Source of the DNA: G963663495 sp963663495
Lineage (GTDB): Bacteria > Bacteroidota > Rhodothermia > Rhodothermales > Bin80
Assembly: GCA_963663495.1 (NCBI GenBank)
Contig: OY760427.1
Span: 5,394,001-5,458,000 of the forward strand
DNA: 64,000 bases
Direction: 5' to 3'
Positions 18,735 to 27,114 of the stretch are shown piece by piece; position 1 is the stretch's first letter; every line of letters starts with the position of its first letter. Under the pieces are notes generated by a model. That model did no database searches. It was given only the letters and a program-made list of their open reading frames with translations, and had not been told where the DNA came from. Position numbers and translations under genes: made by a program.

Positions 18735-19565
18735 CTATGAATGATGGAGCGAGGCGGCAATAACCGGTTTTTGAACCACCATCAACAATCCCGTACCCGT
18801 CTCGTTTTCGGAAGACAGGTCAACCCAGTTCAGTAACAATCCGATCGGCAGCACAAGCAAGTAATATACGGGCAAGAATACTATGCTCACCCACCACCAT
18901 CCTAGCGCAATAACTGGAATCTTAACGAGAATTCTCCATGCTACCGTACCGTAGCGACCATACGTATACCGCCGCTGAGCTACGTTCAACCCTGCGCTGC
19001 AGATCTTCCGCTCCAAGTCCGCAACGTTATACCCGTCACGTACATGCTCCCCTATGAAACTTTCTTGCCCGCCTGCGTGGACATCCGATCCTCCCAAATC
19101 TGAGGGAGTGCTAATTATGATGTGCCCGCCCGGTCGAACAAGCCTGCACAAATGAGCCAAAACCTCCTCGTCATCTTTGATATGCTCCAGCACATCTACG
19201 GCTAATATACAGTCAAAAGACCCGCTTACGGCAGGATGGGTAAGGTCGTCCCGCACAAAATCTACGCGACCGCTTAAACCAACAGCATCAAAAAATGCCC
19301 GGGCGTTGGCCAAGTAATCTTCCTTGATGTCCGTCGCCGTCACTCTTACTCCCGGATAGCGACGCGCCACATAGTATGCATACTGAGCAAAACCGGTCCC
19401 GGCGTCCAGCAGACGAGCGTCCTTGGGCAAATATGTTCGCAGAGCCTGTCTCACGAACCATGCCCGCAAGAAAATCAGATGCAATAGAGCAAAAAAGGCT
19501 TTGTGCAAGATTGGAACCCCGCCAAACAGCTTGCCCAGCCTGTCCTTTATCGGATCGTAGTCCAT
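18735..19565 (-). CDS. SAM-dependent class I methyltransferase with C-terminal membrane segment
   Basis: 276 residues. The SAM-binding motif I is LLDAGTGFAQYAYYVAR (about residues 52-68). An acidic residue follows in VTATDIKEDYL, and ILAVDVLEHIKDDEEVL is the post-motif typical of methyltransferase domain 11/UbiE-like folds. The last 60 residues contain one or two hydrophobic helices (WWWVSIVFLPVYYLLVLPIG), suggesting membrane attachment. Packed 6 bp after a glycosyltransferase gene and near a second one, it probably modifies a lipid-linked saccharide or lipid. The substrate cannot be read from sequence. Confidence 0.8.
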   Translation of the reverse strand: MDYDPIKDRLGKLFGGVPILHKAFFALLHLIFLRAWFVRQALRTYLPKDARLLDAGTGFAQYAYYVARRYPGVRVTATDIKEDYLANARAFFDAVGLSGRVDFVRDDLTHPAVSGSFDCILAVDVLEHIKDDEEVLAHLCRLVRPGGHIIISTPSDLGGSDVHAGGQESFIGEHVRDGYNVADLERKICSAGLNVAQRRYTYGRYGTVAWRILVKIPVIALGWWWVSIVFLPVYYLLVLPIGLLLNWVDLSSENETGTGLLMVVQKPVIAASLHHS

Positions 19566-19571
19566 AATACG

Positions 19572-20687
19572 TCAGGTCATTGTCTCCAATTCTCGGCACA
19601 GGTGGTCCCAACTGCGAGTCCGTGCCTGATGGCGGGCACCTCCTGACAGCGACTCTGCCAGGCCTTCACTGAAAAATGCTCCGACGGCCTCAGCCAAGGC
19701 CTTCGGGTCTTGAGCCGGTACTACCATCCCAGCCACACGGTCAGGTACCGCTTCCGGTAACCCACCGACATCCGTGGTTATGACAGGAACGCCGTACTGG
19801 AACGCAATCTGTGCAACCCCGCTCTGTGTTGCACTCTCGTAGGGCTGTACGAGCACATCCGCGGCGCAAAAATACTTCGGCACCTCGTCCGTCGCAATGT
19901 AACGCGCCTCCATGTGCACCTGTGGCCCGATTCCCAGCTCCTTTATAAGCGTGTAGTAAGGGGCCGCATCATCCAGGAATTCGCCCGCCACGACCAGACG
20001 AACGGCCGGCATGGACGCGATGATCTGCGGCATGCTCCTCAAGAGTGTTTCCAATCCCTTGTATCGGCGAATAAATCCAAAGAACAAAAGGACCGGTGCC
20101 TCCGGGTCCAACATCAATGCCTTCCTTGCGTCCACTCGTGCTGGCCCGTCTCCAAATAACGTGTAGACAGGGTGCGGCGCCATCCGTACCGGCACCCCGA
20201 CACCCAGCGCCTTGATCCCCTTCTCAACGGTCTTTGACAGTGCCAGGCAACCATCCGCGCCCCGCAGCAGCATGCGAACCAGAAAGGCGTCCCACGGCTT
20301 CGGTTCGTGCGCCCCTACATTGTGCGTGACCACGATGGCGCGCGCGCGCGCGCGCCGGGTAACGAAGGTAAACACTGGAGCGAGCACCGGATTCCAGTGC
20401 TGGACCACTACCACATCATAGCCACCGATCCGCCTCGCGACACGCTCCCATGTCACCGGATTCACAGTATCCAACCACCGCACTGCACCCACCCCGGTAC
20501 CGCTTGATGCTGGCTCCAGTTGCGTTTTCCCGGGGAAGATCAGGGTCGGATACTGCCGCAAAAACGTAACGGGAAGCACTTCATGGCCGCGTTTGCGGAG
20601 GGCTCTGCAGAGATGTTCGGAGAAATGAGCAATCCCGCCCCGATACGGTAGAAACGGCCCGAGGAGCGCGAAACGCCGTGTTGTCAT
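19572..20687 (-). CDS. GT4-family glycosyltransferase
   Basis: 371 residues with the GT-B layout. The N-terminal domain opens RRFALLGPFLPYRGGIAHFS, the Gly-rich acceptor loop. The C-terminal domain has LLFFGFIRRYKGLETLL and the nucleotide-sugar motif E-S-A-T-Q-S-G-V-A-Q-I-A followed by VPVITTDVGGLPE. It transfers a sugar from a nucleotide donor to a cell-surface glycan precursor. It starts 4 bp after the GT2 gene. The coding sequence contains a (GC)9 dinucleotide tract at 20338-20355, which encodes ARARAR-type residues and could slip in replication. Confidence 0.88.
   Translation of the reverse strand: MTTRRFALLGPFLPYRGGIAHFSEHLCRALRKRGHEVLPVTFLRQYPTLIFPGKTQLEPASSGTGVGAVRWLDTVNPVTWERVARRIGGYDVVVVQHWNPVLAPVFTFVTRRARARAIVVTHNVGAHEPKPWDAFLVRMLLRGADGCLALSKTVEKGIKALGVGVPVRMAPHPVYTLFGDGPARVDARKALMLDPEAPVLLFFGFIRRYKGLETLLRSMPQIIASMPAVRLVVAGEFLDDAAPYYTLIKELGIGPQVHMEARYIATDEVPKYFCAADVLVQPYESATQSGVAQIAFQYGVPVITTDVGGLPEAVPDRVAGMVVPAQDPKALAEAVGAFFSEGLAESLSGGARHQARTRSWDHLCRELETMT
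20338..20356. repeat. (GC)9 dinucleotide tract inside glycosyltransferase gene
   Basis: Nine uninterrupted GC dinucleotides plus one C, within the reading frame of the GT4 gene and encoding alternating Arg/Ala. Gain or loss of one unit would shift the frame by 2 nt and truncate the protein at about residue 115. Confidence 0.85.
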
Positions 20688-20691
20688 AGAC

Positions 20692-21639
20692 CTAGCGCAA
20701 GACCTCGGCTACCGCGTAAGGCGTAGCCTTCTCCATCCTGCCGCGATTAAGCAACTCCGCCAGGAACCCTGTCAGGAATGTCTGCGCGCCAACCACGATA
20801 AGGAGCGTGCCCAAGAGCAGTAGCGGGCGGTCCCCAATCGGATTGCCAAGCCACAGCTTATCCATTGTCAGCCATAGACTTATCGCTATGCCCGCAAAAA
20901 AACTTGTCAGCCCTAGCGTACCGAAAAAATGCATGGGCCTGGCACCGAACCGATTGAGAAAAGACACGGTTACCAAGTCCAGAAATCCACGAATGTACCG
21001 CTCTGTACCAAACTTGGACTGACCATACTGCCGCGCCCGGTGGGCTACCGGCTTTTCCCCGATGGCTTCGTACCCGGCCCATCTCACCAAGAGCGGAATG
21101 TACCGGTGCATTTCCCCGTACAACTTTAACTGCTGAACCACATCCATCCGGTAAGCCTTCAGTCCGCAGTTAAAATCGTGCAGTCCAATCCCCGATATAA
21201 TCCGGGTTACCACATTGAATAGTCGGCTGGCCGCCTTCTTGCCCCAGGCATCCTGACGCTCCACTTTCCATCCACTGACCAAGTCATACCCATCACAAAT
21301 CATTTCCACCATCCCTGGTATCTCGGCCGGATCATCCTGCAGATCGGTGTCCAGCGTTACCGCAACAGATCCGGTGGCATGCCGGAAGCCGACAGCAAGT
21401 GCTGCACTCTTGCCGTAATTGCGCTGGAAGCGGATTCCTCTGAACCTGCCATCCTTCTGGTGCTCCGCCGTGATAATGTCCCACGACCTGTCCTTTGATC
21501 CATCGTCAATGAACCATGCCTCAAAGGTCAGAGAGGCCGTATCACAAGCTGCACGGATTTCATCTGCCAACTGGCCGAGCGATGCAGCCTCTTCGTAAAC
21601 AGGCAGCACGAGGCTTACGTCAGGCTGCGCTACAGGCAT
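20692..21639 (-). CDS. GT2-family polyprenyl-phosphate-type glycosyltransferase
   Basis: 315 residues. GT-A fold with VSLVLPVYEEAASLGQL at the N-terminus, WFIDDGSKDRSWDII, and the metal/donor motif LDTDLQDDPAEIP. Two C-terminal transmembrane helices (about residues 232-252 and 262-290) give the DPM1/ArnC/GtrB layout. Such enzymes make polyprenyl-phosphate sugars at the inner membrane or transfer sugars to lipid carriers. The start codon overlaps the gyrB stop (TGATG), so it is translationally coupled to gyrB. Confidence 0.88.
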   Translation of the reverse strand: MPVAQPDVSLVLPVYEEAASLGQLADEIRAACDTASLTFEAWFIDDGSKDRSWDIITAEHQKDGRFRGIRFQRNYGKSAALAVGFRHATGSVAVTLDTDLQDDPAEIPGMVEMICDGYDLVSGWKVERQDAWGKKAASRLFNVVTRIISGIGLHDFNCGLKAYRMDVVQQLKLYGEMHRYIPLLVRWAGYEAIGEKPVAHRARQYGQSKFGTERYIRGFLDLVTVSFLNRFGARPMHFFGTLGLTSFFAGIAISLWLTMDKLWLGNPIGDRPLLLLGTLLIVVGAQTFLTGFLAELLNRGRMEKATPYAVAEVLR

Positions 21640-23567
21640 CAGATGTCCAGCGTCGCGTACCGGGCATTGCGCTCAATGAACTTGCGACGCGGCTCCACCG
21701 CGTCCCCCATCAGGGTAGAAAATATGCGATCGGCAGACGCAGCATCCTCAATTGTCACGCGCTGCAGTTTGCGCGTAGCCGGATCCATGGTAGTGTCCCA
21801 TAACTGCTTCGGGTTCATTTCGCCCAACCCCTTGTAGCGCTGTATACTCACCTTCCCGCGGCGCGCCGCCTGCATATCCCGGATAGCTGTCTCCAATTCC
21901 GTCTCCGTCCAGCAGTACTGCTCCTTGTTGCCCTGCTTCGCGCGGTACAGCGGAGGGAGCGCGATATAAACATGCCCGGTTTCTACAAGCGGCTTCAGGT
22001 GACGATAAAAGAACGTCAGCAATAGGGTCCGTATATGCGCTCCGTCCACATCCGCATCCGTCATTACCAGGATGCGGTGATATCGAAGGTTATCGTACCG
22101 AAATTCTCCGCTTGTGGCTATCCCGGTTCCGAGCGCGGTAATAATATTCTTGATTTCCTCGTTGCCCAGCACGCGGTCAAGTCGCGCTTTTTCAACATTG
22201 AGAATCTTGCCCCGGAGCGGAAGGATGGCCTGGTTATGACGATCCCGGGCCTGTTTTGCTGAGCCACCAGCAGAATCCCCCTCAACCAGATAGACCTCAC
22301 ACTCCTCAGGGTTCTTGGAGGCGCAGTCCGCCAACTTGCCAGGAAGGCCTCCAGACGCGAAGGCGTTCTTCCGCACCACCAGCTCGCGCGCCTTCTTGGC
22401 CGCGATGCGGGCCTGCGCCGCCACCATTCCCTTCTTCACAATCTGCTTTGCCTGGGCGGGGTGGTCATCCAGCCACGTCTTGATTTGGCGTGTCACCACC
22501 CCTTCAACGATACCCGCAACCTCCGAATTGCCCAGCTTCCCCTTCGTCTGACCTTCAAACTGCGGCGCGCTCACCATGATGGACAGCACCGCCGTCAAAC
22601 CCTCACGAAAGTCATCCCCAACGAGATCCCCCTTCAGGTTCTTTAGCAGGTTGTTGGTTTCGGCATAATGCTTGAGCGTCCGGGTAAGGGCCTTCCTGAA
22701 GCCGGACATATGTGTTCCTCCATCGTGCGTCCGGATGTTGTTGACAAAGCTGCGCACATTCGTGGAAGACCGCGTATTGTAGCGCATAGCCACCTCCACG
22801 CCGGCATCCTTATCTGCCAGGTATATCACCTCCGAATGAATAGGTGTCTGGGCTTCGTCCAGGTAGGCAACAAACTCGGTCATCCCGCCTTCGAACCGGT
22901 ACAGTTCCTTCTCGGAATCAGGATCCCGCTGATCCTCAATTGTGATGGTCAACCCGGCATTGAGGTAGGCCAGCTCACGCAGCCGCTCCGCAAGCGTATC
23001 GAACCTGAAAATGGTTGTTTCCGTGAAAATGGTTTCGTCGGGCTTGAACCAAATCTGCGTCCCGGTCCCCTCGTCCGGTGCAACCGGCCGTATTTTCCGC
23101 AAGCATGCCACCGGCTCCCCAATTCTGTATTCCTGCTCCCACACGGACCCATCCCGCCGAATCTCGGCCCTCAGGTTACTTGCCAGTCCGTTCACGCAAG
23201 AGATCCCCACACCATGCAATCCACCTGAAACCTTGTAGGCACTCTTGTCAAACTTGCCTCCCGCGTGCAGCATCGTCATGACCACCTCCAGTGCAGAACG
23301 CCCCGTATCCTTGTGGACCCCCACAGGAATACCTCGGCCATCGTCCCGTACGGTGACTGCGCCATCTTTGTGGAGCGTAACCTCTATGCGGGTACAATGC
23401 CCTGCAAGCGCCTCATCTATGGAATTATCCACCACCTCAAAAACCAGGTGATGAAGGCCTCGTACCCCTACATCCCCGATGTACATCGCAGGCCGCTTCC
23501 GAACGGCCTCCAAGCCCTCCAGAACTTCAATATCATCTGCGACATAGCCGTTATCAATCATATCCAT
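21639..23567 (-). CDS. gyrB: DNA gyrase subunit B
   Basis: 642 residues, the usual bacterial GyrB size. The ATPase domain begins with LEGLEAVRKRPAMYIGD and the Bergerat motif EVVDNSIDEALAG. GGLHGVGISCVNGL follows, then the TOPRIM motif VEGDSAGGSAKQ (near residue 427) and DADVDGAHIRTLLL (near 502). The C-terminus carries QRYKGLGEMNPKQLW. With GyrA it introduces negative supercoils using ATP. parE is the main alternative; the length and motifs favour gyrB. It lies 66 bp downstream of hflX. Confidence 0.93.
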   Translation of the reverse strand: MDMIDNGYVADDIEVLEGLEAVRKRPAMYIGDVGVRGLHHLVFEVVDNSIDEALAGHCTRIEVTLHKDGAVTVRDDGRGIPVGVHKDTGRSALEVVMTMLHAGGKFDKSAYKVSGGLHGVGISCVNGLASNLRAEIRRDGSVWEQEYRIGEPVACLRKIRPVAPDEGTGTQIWFKPDETIFTETTIFRFDTLAERLRELAYLNAGLTITIEDQRDPDSEKELYRFEGGMTEFVAYLDEAQTPIHSEVIYLADKDAGVEVAMRYNTRSSTNVRSFVNNIRTHDGGTHMSGFRKALTRTLKHYAETNNLLKNLKGDLVGDDFREGLTAVLSIMVSAPQFEGQTKGKLGNSEVAGIVEGVVTRQIKTWLDDHPAQAKQIVKKGMVAAQARIAAKKARELVVRKNAFASGGLPGKLADCASKNPEECEVYLVEGDSAGGSAKQARDRHNQAILPLRGKILNVEKARLDRVLGNEEIKNIITALGTGIATSGEFRYDNLRYHRILVMTDADVDGAHIRTLLLTFFYRHLKPLVETGHVYIALPPLYRAKQGNKEQYCWTETELETAIRDMQAARRGKVSIQRYKGLGEMNPKQLWDTTMDPATRKLQRVTIEDAASADRIFSTLMGDAVEPRRKFIERNARYATLDI

Positions 23568-23633
23568 GGGGGCGGGGCTCGGGTTTGTTCGGGGGTGTTC
23601 CGTCTGTGCTAAACGCTCCGTATCGTCTCCTGT

Positions 23634-24917
23634 TCAAGGTTTCCGATAGCGTTGCAGCGTAGGGCGAAGTGTTGCTAAGGTAGCTTGCGATGCCCTGAAG
23701 CGCAGGCAGGCGATGGGCTGCTCTTCTACTACCACCATATGTTCTTCCAAGACTTGCGCCAGACTACGTATCAGGGCCAATGTCTTCCCATCAGTCACGG
23801 GCACATACGTCGTCTGTTCCACGAACCCTTCTTCAATGCGGGCAAGCAGTCGCTCTTCCAGGGAGCGCATTCCGATGCGCCGCTCGGCTGAGATAAAGGC
23901 TGCATCAGGATATTCTCGTTTAAGTGAAAGCACTGCCTCTGCGGTAAGCTGATCAATCTTGTTGAAGGCTACCAGCACCGGGTTATCCTTTGCTCCGATC
24001 TGGCGGAGCGTCGCACTAACAACGGCCATGTGGTCTTCGTACCGCGTAGAAGCGATATCTACCACATGCAACAGGAGATCGCTTTGCCGAACTTCGTCCA
24101 AGGTGCTCTTGAAGCTTTCGATCAGATTATGAGGAAGCTTGCGGATGAAGCCGACCGTGTCCGATACAAGCACTTGCAGCTTGGCGCCGACGGATGTCAC
24201 CCGAGTGGTGGCATCCAGCGTAGCAAAAAGCCTGTCTTCAGCCTTGACGGTTGAGCCCGTGATAGCGTTCATCAGGGTAGACTTGCCCGCGTTGGTGTAT
24301 CCGACAAGGGAGATCCGCACATAGCGGCGTCTTCCGTGCCGCTGCGTCGTTCGCTGCCGATCAAAGCGCTCCAAACGCTTCTTCAATGTGACCATTCTGC
24401 GGCCTATCAGCCTCCGGTCGGTTTCAATCTGTGTCTCGCCCGGTCCACGTGTCCCTATGCCGCCTTGTTGACGAGAAAGGTGCGTCCACTGGCGGGTGAG
24501 ACGCGTGCGCAGGTATTCAAGCTGCGCGAGCTCCACCTGTGTCTTCGCTATGGCCGTACGTGCACGGCTCGCGAAGATGTCAAGAATGAGGCCTGATCTA
24601 TCCAGCAGCTTGCACCCGATTACCTTCTCCAGGTTGCGCACCTGGACGGGGCTCAGGTCATCGTCGAAAATCACAAGGTCTGCCTTCTGACTTTTGACCA
24701 CGGCCCCAAGGTCCTGGACCTTGCCGGAACCAATGTAGGTGGCAGGATTCAGCCGCGGCAGGGTCTGCGTGACGGAGTCTACCACGCGTGCCCCCGCAGT
24801 GTCCGCCAGCTGTTTCAGCTCCTCCAGGGAGTCTGCGACATCGGCGCGGGTACGACCGGAAGTCATCGCACCGACTACCACCGCCCTTTCCGGTGCATTT
24901 CGCGGTCTGTCTGCCAT
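23634..24917 (-). CDS. hflX: Ribosome-associated GTPase HflX
   Basis: 427 residues from the ATG at 24917, which overlaps the preceding batA stop by one base (TAATG). A longer in-frame start at 25007 would run 90 bp into batA and is rejected. The N-terminal HflX domain contains LPRLNPATYIGSGKVQDL and the linker RGPGETQIETDRRLI. The G domain follows with G1 GYTNAGKST (about residue 205), G3 DTVGFIRKLPH and G4 NKID. HflX splits stalled 70S ribosomes. Confidence 0.95.
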   Translation of the reverse strand: MADRPRNAPERAVVVGAMTSGRTRADVADSLEELKQLADTAGARVVDSVTQTLPRLNPATYIGSGKVQDLGAVVKSQKADLVIFDDDLSPVQVRNLEKVIGCKLLDRSGLILDIFASRARTAIAKTQVELAQLEYLRTRLTRQWTHLSRQQGGIGTRGPGETQIETDRRLIGRRMVTLKKRLERFDRQRTTQRHGRRRYVRISLVGYTNAGKSTLMNAITGSTVKAEDRLFATLDATTRVTSVGAKLQVLVSDTVGFIRKLPHNLIESFKSTLDEVRQSDLLLHVVDIASTRYEDHMAVVSATLRQIGAKDNPVLVAFNKIDQLTAEAVLSLKREYPDAAFISAERRIGMRSLEERLLARIEEGFVEQTTYVPVTDGKTLALIRSLAQVLEEHMVVVEEQPIACLRFRASQATLATLRPTLQRYRKP

Positions 24918-26992
24918 TACTCGTTCGCGGATTGCGGACGCACAATGGACGAGGCGACCAACTCGCCGACGAGACACACGATTGCTAACACCAGCAGCAG
25001 CTTCCATAGCTCTACTCCTGCCGGCCCTGCCTCAAGGAGCACCCCGGACGGCGAAGTAGTGTCAACACGCACGCGTGTCTGAAGCGAAGCGGCCAGAATG
25101 CTGGCCGCTTCGCCCGCTTCCGCCGGCCGCAAATCCGGTTCCCGCGCATCAACATTGACCCCCACGCGACGGACCACGATTTCATTGGACCTGATATCAA
25201 ACACCCCCTGGCGCGAAAGCATCCCGTCCATGTCCAGCACCGCCATGCCGTACAATTCTCGTTGCCGGGGGACTGCATCACGTCCATCCGGCGCTACCAT
25301 GTGCAAGGGTGAGCCCGTGGAGGGTACTGTAACCGATGCGGGCTGGCCCACCACTAACATCTCTCCTTCCAGCGCACCACCGCCAGACAAATACTGAATT
25401 GATCGGTACAGTAGCGGCACGAACAGTCCGCGCAGAGGAAGGTTGCTCCAGCTGAGGTCCGGCGCTACCGCAAAAGCAAACACGGTGCCACGACCCTTCC
25501 TGATTTCCTGCAGCAACGGATCCCCGTTCGACAAGGGTATTACGGTAGTCTCCGCGCTACCACGAGGGATATACCGTACCATCCGGTGAACTTCAATGCT
25601 CTCTACGCTGCGGCTCGCATCCGCGAACATTCCCTCAAACACCGGATGCTGCAGCGATGTGTGGTTGAATTGGGCTGTAAGCGATGTGCCATCCGCGGCC
25701 CTGATCACGCCCCCTGTGGTGCCGCCTCCAAGCTGCAGGAACAGCTCGTCATAATCTTCCATGCTGCCAGATGCCATCGGGAACAGCAGCAGTCCGCCGC
25801 CGGACTCAACGTAGCGCACCAGCGTGCTGCGCTCGCCGCTGGACAACGCGGGTTTTCCCAGGAGCAGTACGACATCGTAGCGGGCCAGCGCGGCTTGGGC
25901 AGGCAGCGTTCCGTCCATCATTTCATATTCGGTGGGCAGCGTACCGCGCTCCAATTGAGAAGATAGGGCCGCCTGTACGAACTGCACGGATGCTCCTGCT
26001 CCCACTGAAATCAGCACACGGCGGGTTTGCGGCACGAATACCGTGAAATAGCGTGTGTTGTCCGGGGGGAAGACATCGTCCTCAATGCTCACGGACCCGG
26101 CAATCCAGCCTTGCTGCTGCGGGGTCATCGTCATCTCTACCCTTGCGGAGCCAAACGCCGGGACATCGACAGAGGCCTGGGCCACACGCCTTTCCTCCAG
26201 AAATAGACTTACCAGACGCTCCCGAACCTCGTCTGCACCATAATTATGCACGACTGCCACCAACTTAACGGGCTGCCTGTGCTCTACGATGCGACTTGTT
26301 ATGAATGCGTGGCTAACGGTCAGATTGTCGCCGACTGCCCCCGTCAAAGGCAGCAACACCACAGGTATCCCAGCCGGCATCACCGCATTGACAGAATCCA
26401 CAAGGGTGGACCGTTGGAGGTCTCCCAGAAAATACACCCGCCGATTTACGTGGGCAGCATGTTCTTCCAGATAGCTACCGGCTCGGCGGAGCTCGCTTGA
26501 TACCGTGTGCGTTGCTTCTGCCACATCAAGCGCATTGATCAGGTCCTCAGCACCATCGCGGCCTTGCCTGTAAGCCAACCCTGGCGCACCGACAGACACC
26601 TCGTCAGCGTGGTCAAGCGACGCGATAACCGCCCGCGCCTTTACGCGGGCCTGGTCAATATATGCACCGTGATCGCTGCGCTGGACCATGGATAGCGACG
26701 GATCCACCACCACAACTACCGACCAGTTGCCACCACCCATCCACGACGCGTCCGCGTGCAGTGTCGGACGAGAGAACGCCAGGACCAGGAAGGCAATTGC
26801 TAAGGTTCGAAGCGCCAACAGGAGCCACCGCTGAATACGTAAACGACGCGTGGTTGACGTGTGCAACTCTACCAGAAATGCAAGCGAACTGTAGTCAATT
26901 CGGCGCGGGCGACGAAAGTTGAACAGGTGGATTACCAGTGGGATCGCAGCTGCCGCAAGTGCGAATAAGACGAACGGATTTAAGAATGTCAT
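24917..26992 (-). CDS. BatA/VWA-domain membrane protein
   Basis: 691 residues. The N-terminus (MTFLNPFVLFALAAAAIPLVI) and the block RRIDYSSLAFLVE.....RRLRIQRWLLLALRTLAI are the two-helix BatA N-terminal region found in aerotolerance-type proteins. A VWA-like domain follows (VVVVDPSLSMVQRSD, a degenerate MIDAS with DPSLS in place of DxSxS). The centre and C-terminal part form periplasmic beta-domains and a glutamine-amidotransferase-like fold. A final transmembrane helix lies near residues 665-682. The family is common in Bacteroidota; its function is poorly defined (envelope stress or chaperone roles are proposed). First gene of the minus-strand operon, divergent from uvrA. Confidence 0.85.
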   Translation of the reverse strand: MTFLNPFVLFALAAAAIPLVIHLFNFRRPRRIDYSSLAFLVELHTSTTRRLRIQRWLLLALRTLAIAFLVLAFSRPTLHADASWMGGGNWSVVVVVDPSLSMVQRSDHGAYIDQARVKARAVIASLDHADEVSVGAPGLAYRQGRDGAEDLINALDVAEATHTVSSELRRAGSYLEEHAAHVNRRVYFLGDLQRSTLVDSVNAVMPAGIPVVLLPLTGAVGDNLTVSHAFITSRIVEHRQPVKLVAVVHNYGADEVRERLVSLFLEERRVAQASVDVPAFGSARVEMTMTPQQQGWIAGSVSIEDDVFPPDNTRYFTVFVPQTRRVLISVGAGASVQFVQAALSSQLERGTLPTEYEMMDGTLPAQAALARYDVVLLLGKPALSSGERSTLVRYVESGGGLLLFPMASGSMEDYDELFLQLGGGTTGGVIRAADGTSLTAQFNHTSLQHPVFEGMFADASRSVESIEVHRMVRYIPRGSAETTVIPLSNGDPLLQEIRKGRGTVFAFAVAPDLSWSNLPLRGLFVPLLYRSIQYLSGGGALEGEMLVVGQPASVTVPSTGSPLHMVAPDGRDAVPRQRELYGMAVLDMDGMLSRQGVFDIRSNEIVVRRVGVNVDAREPDLRPAEAGEAASILAASLQTRVRVDTTSPSGVLLEAGPAGVELWKLLLVLAIVCLVGELVASSIVRPQSANE

Positions 26993-27114
26993 GCAGCAGA
27001 GGCGATGTTGTCTGCTACCGAGGCATTTTTTCGCTGTTCCGTGCGGCGCAAATGGCGTCCCAATTCGTTGCTGTGCGTACCACTACGATATTATCCAGAA
27101 AAGGGCACATCACG

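Noticed and set aside
23634..25007. Longer HflX start at 25007
   Set aside because: It would overlap batA by 90 bp. The ATG at 24917 overlaps the batA stop in the usual TAATG manner.
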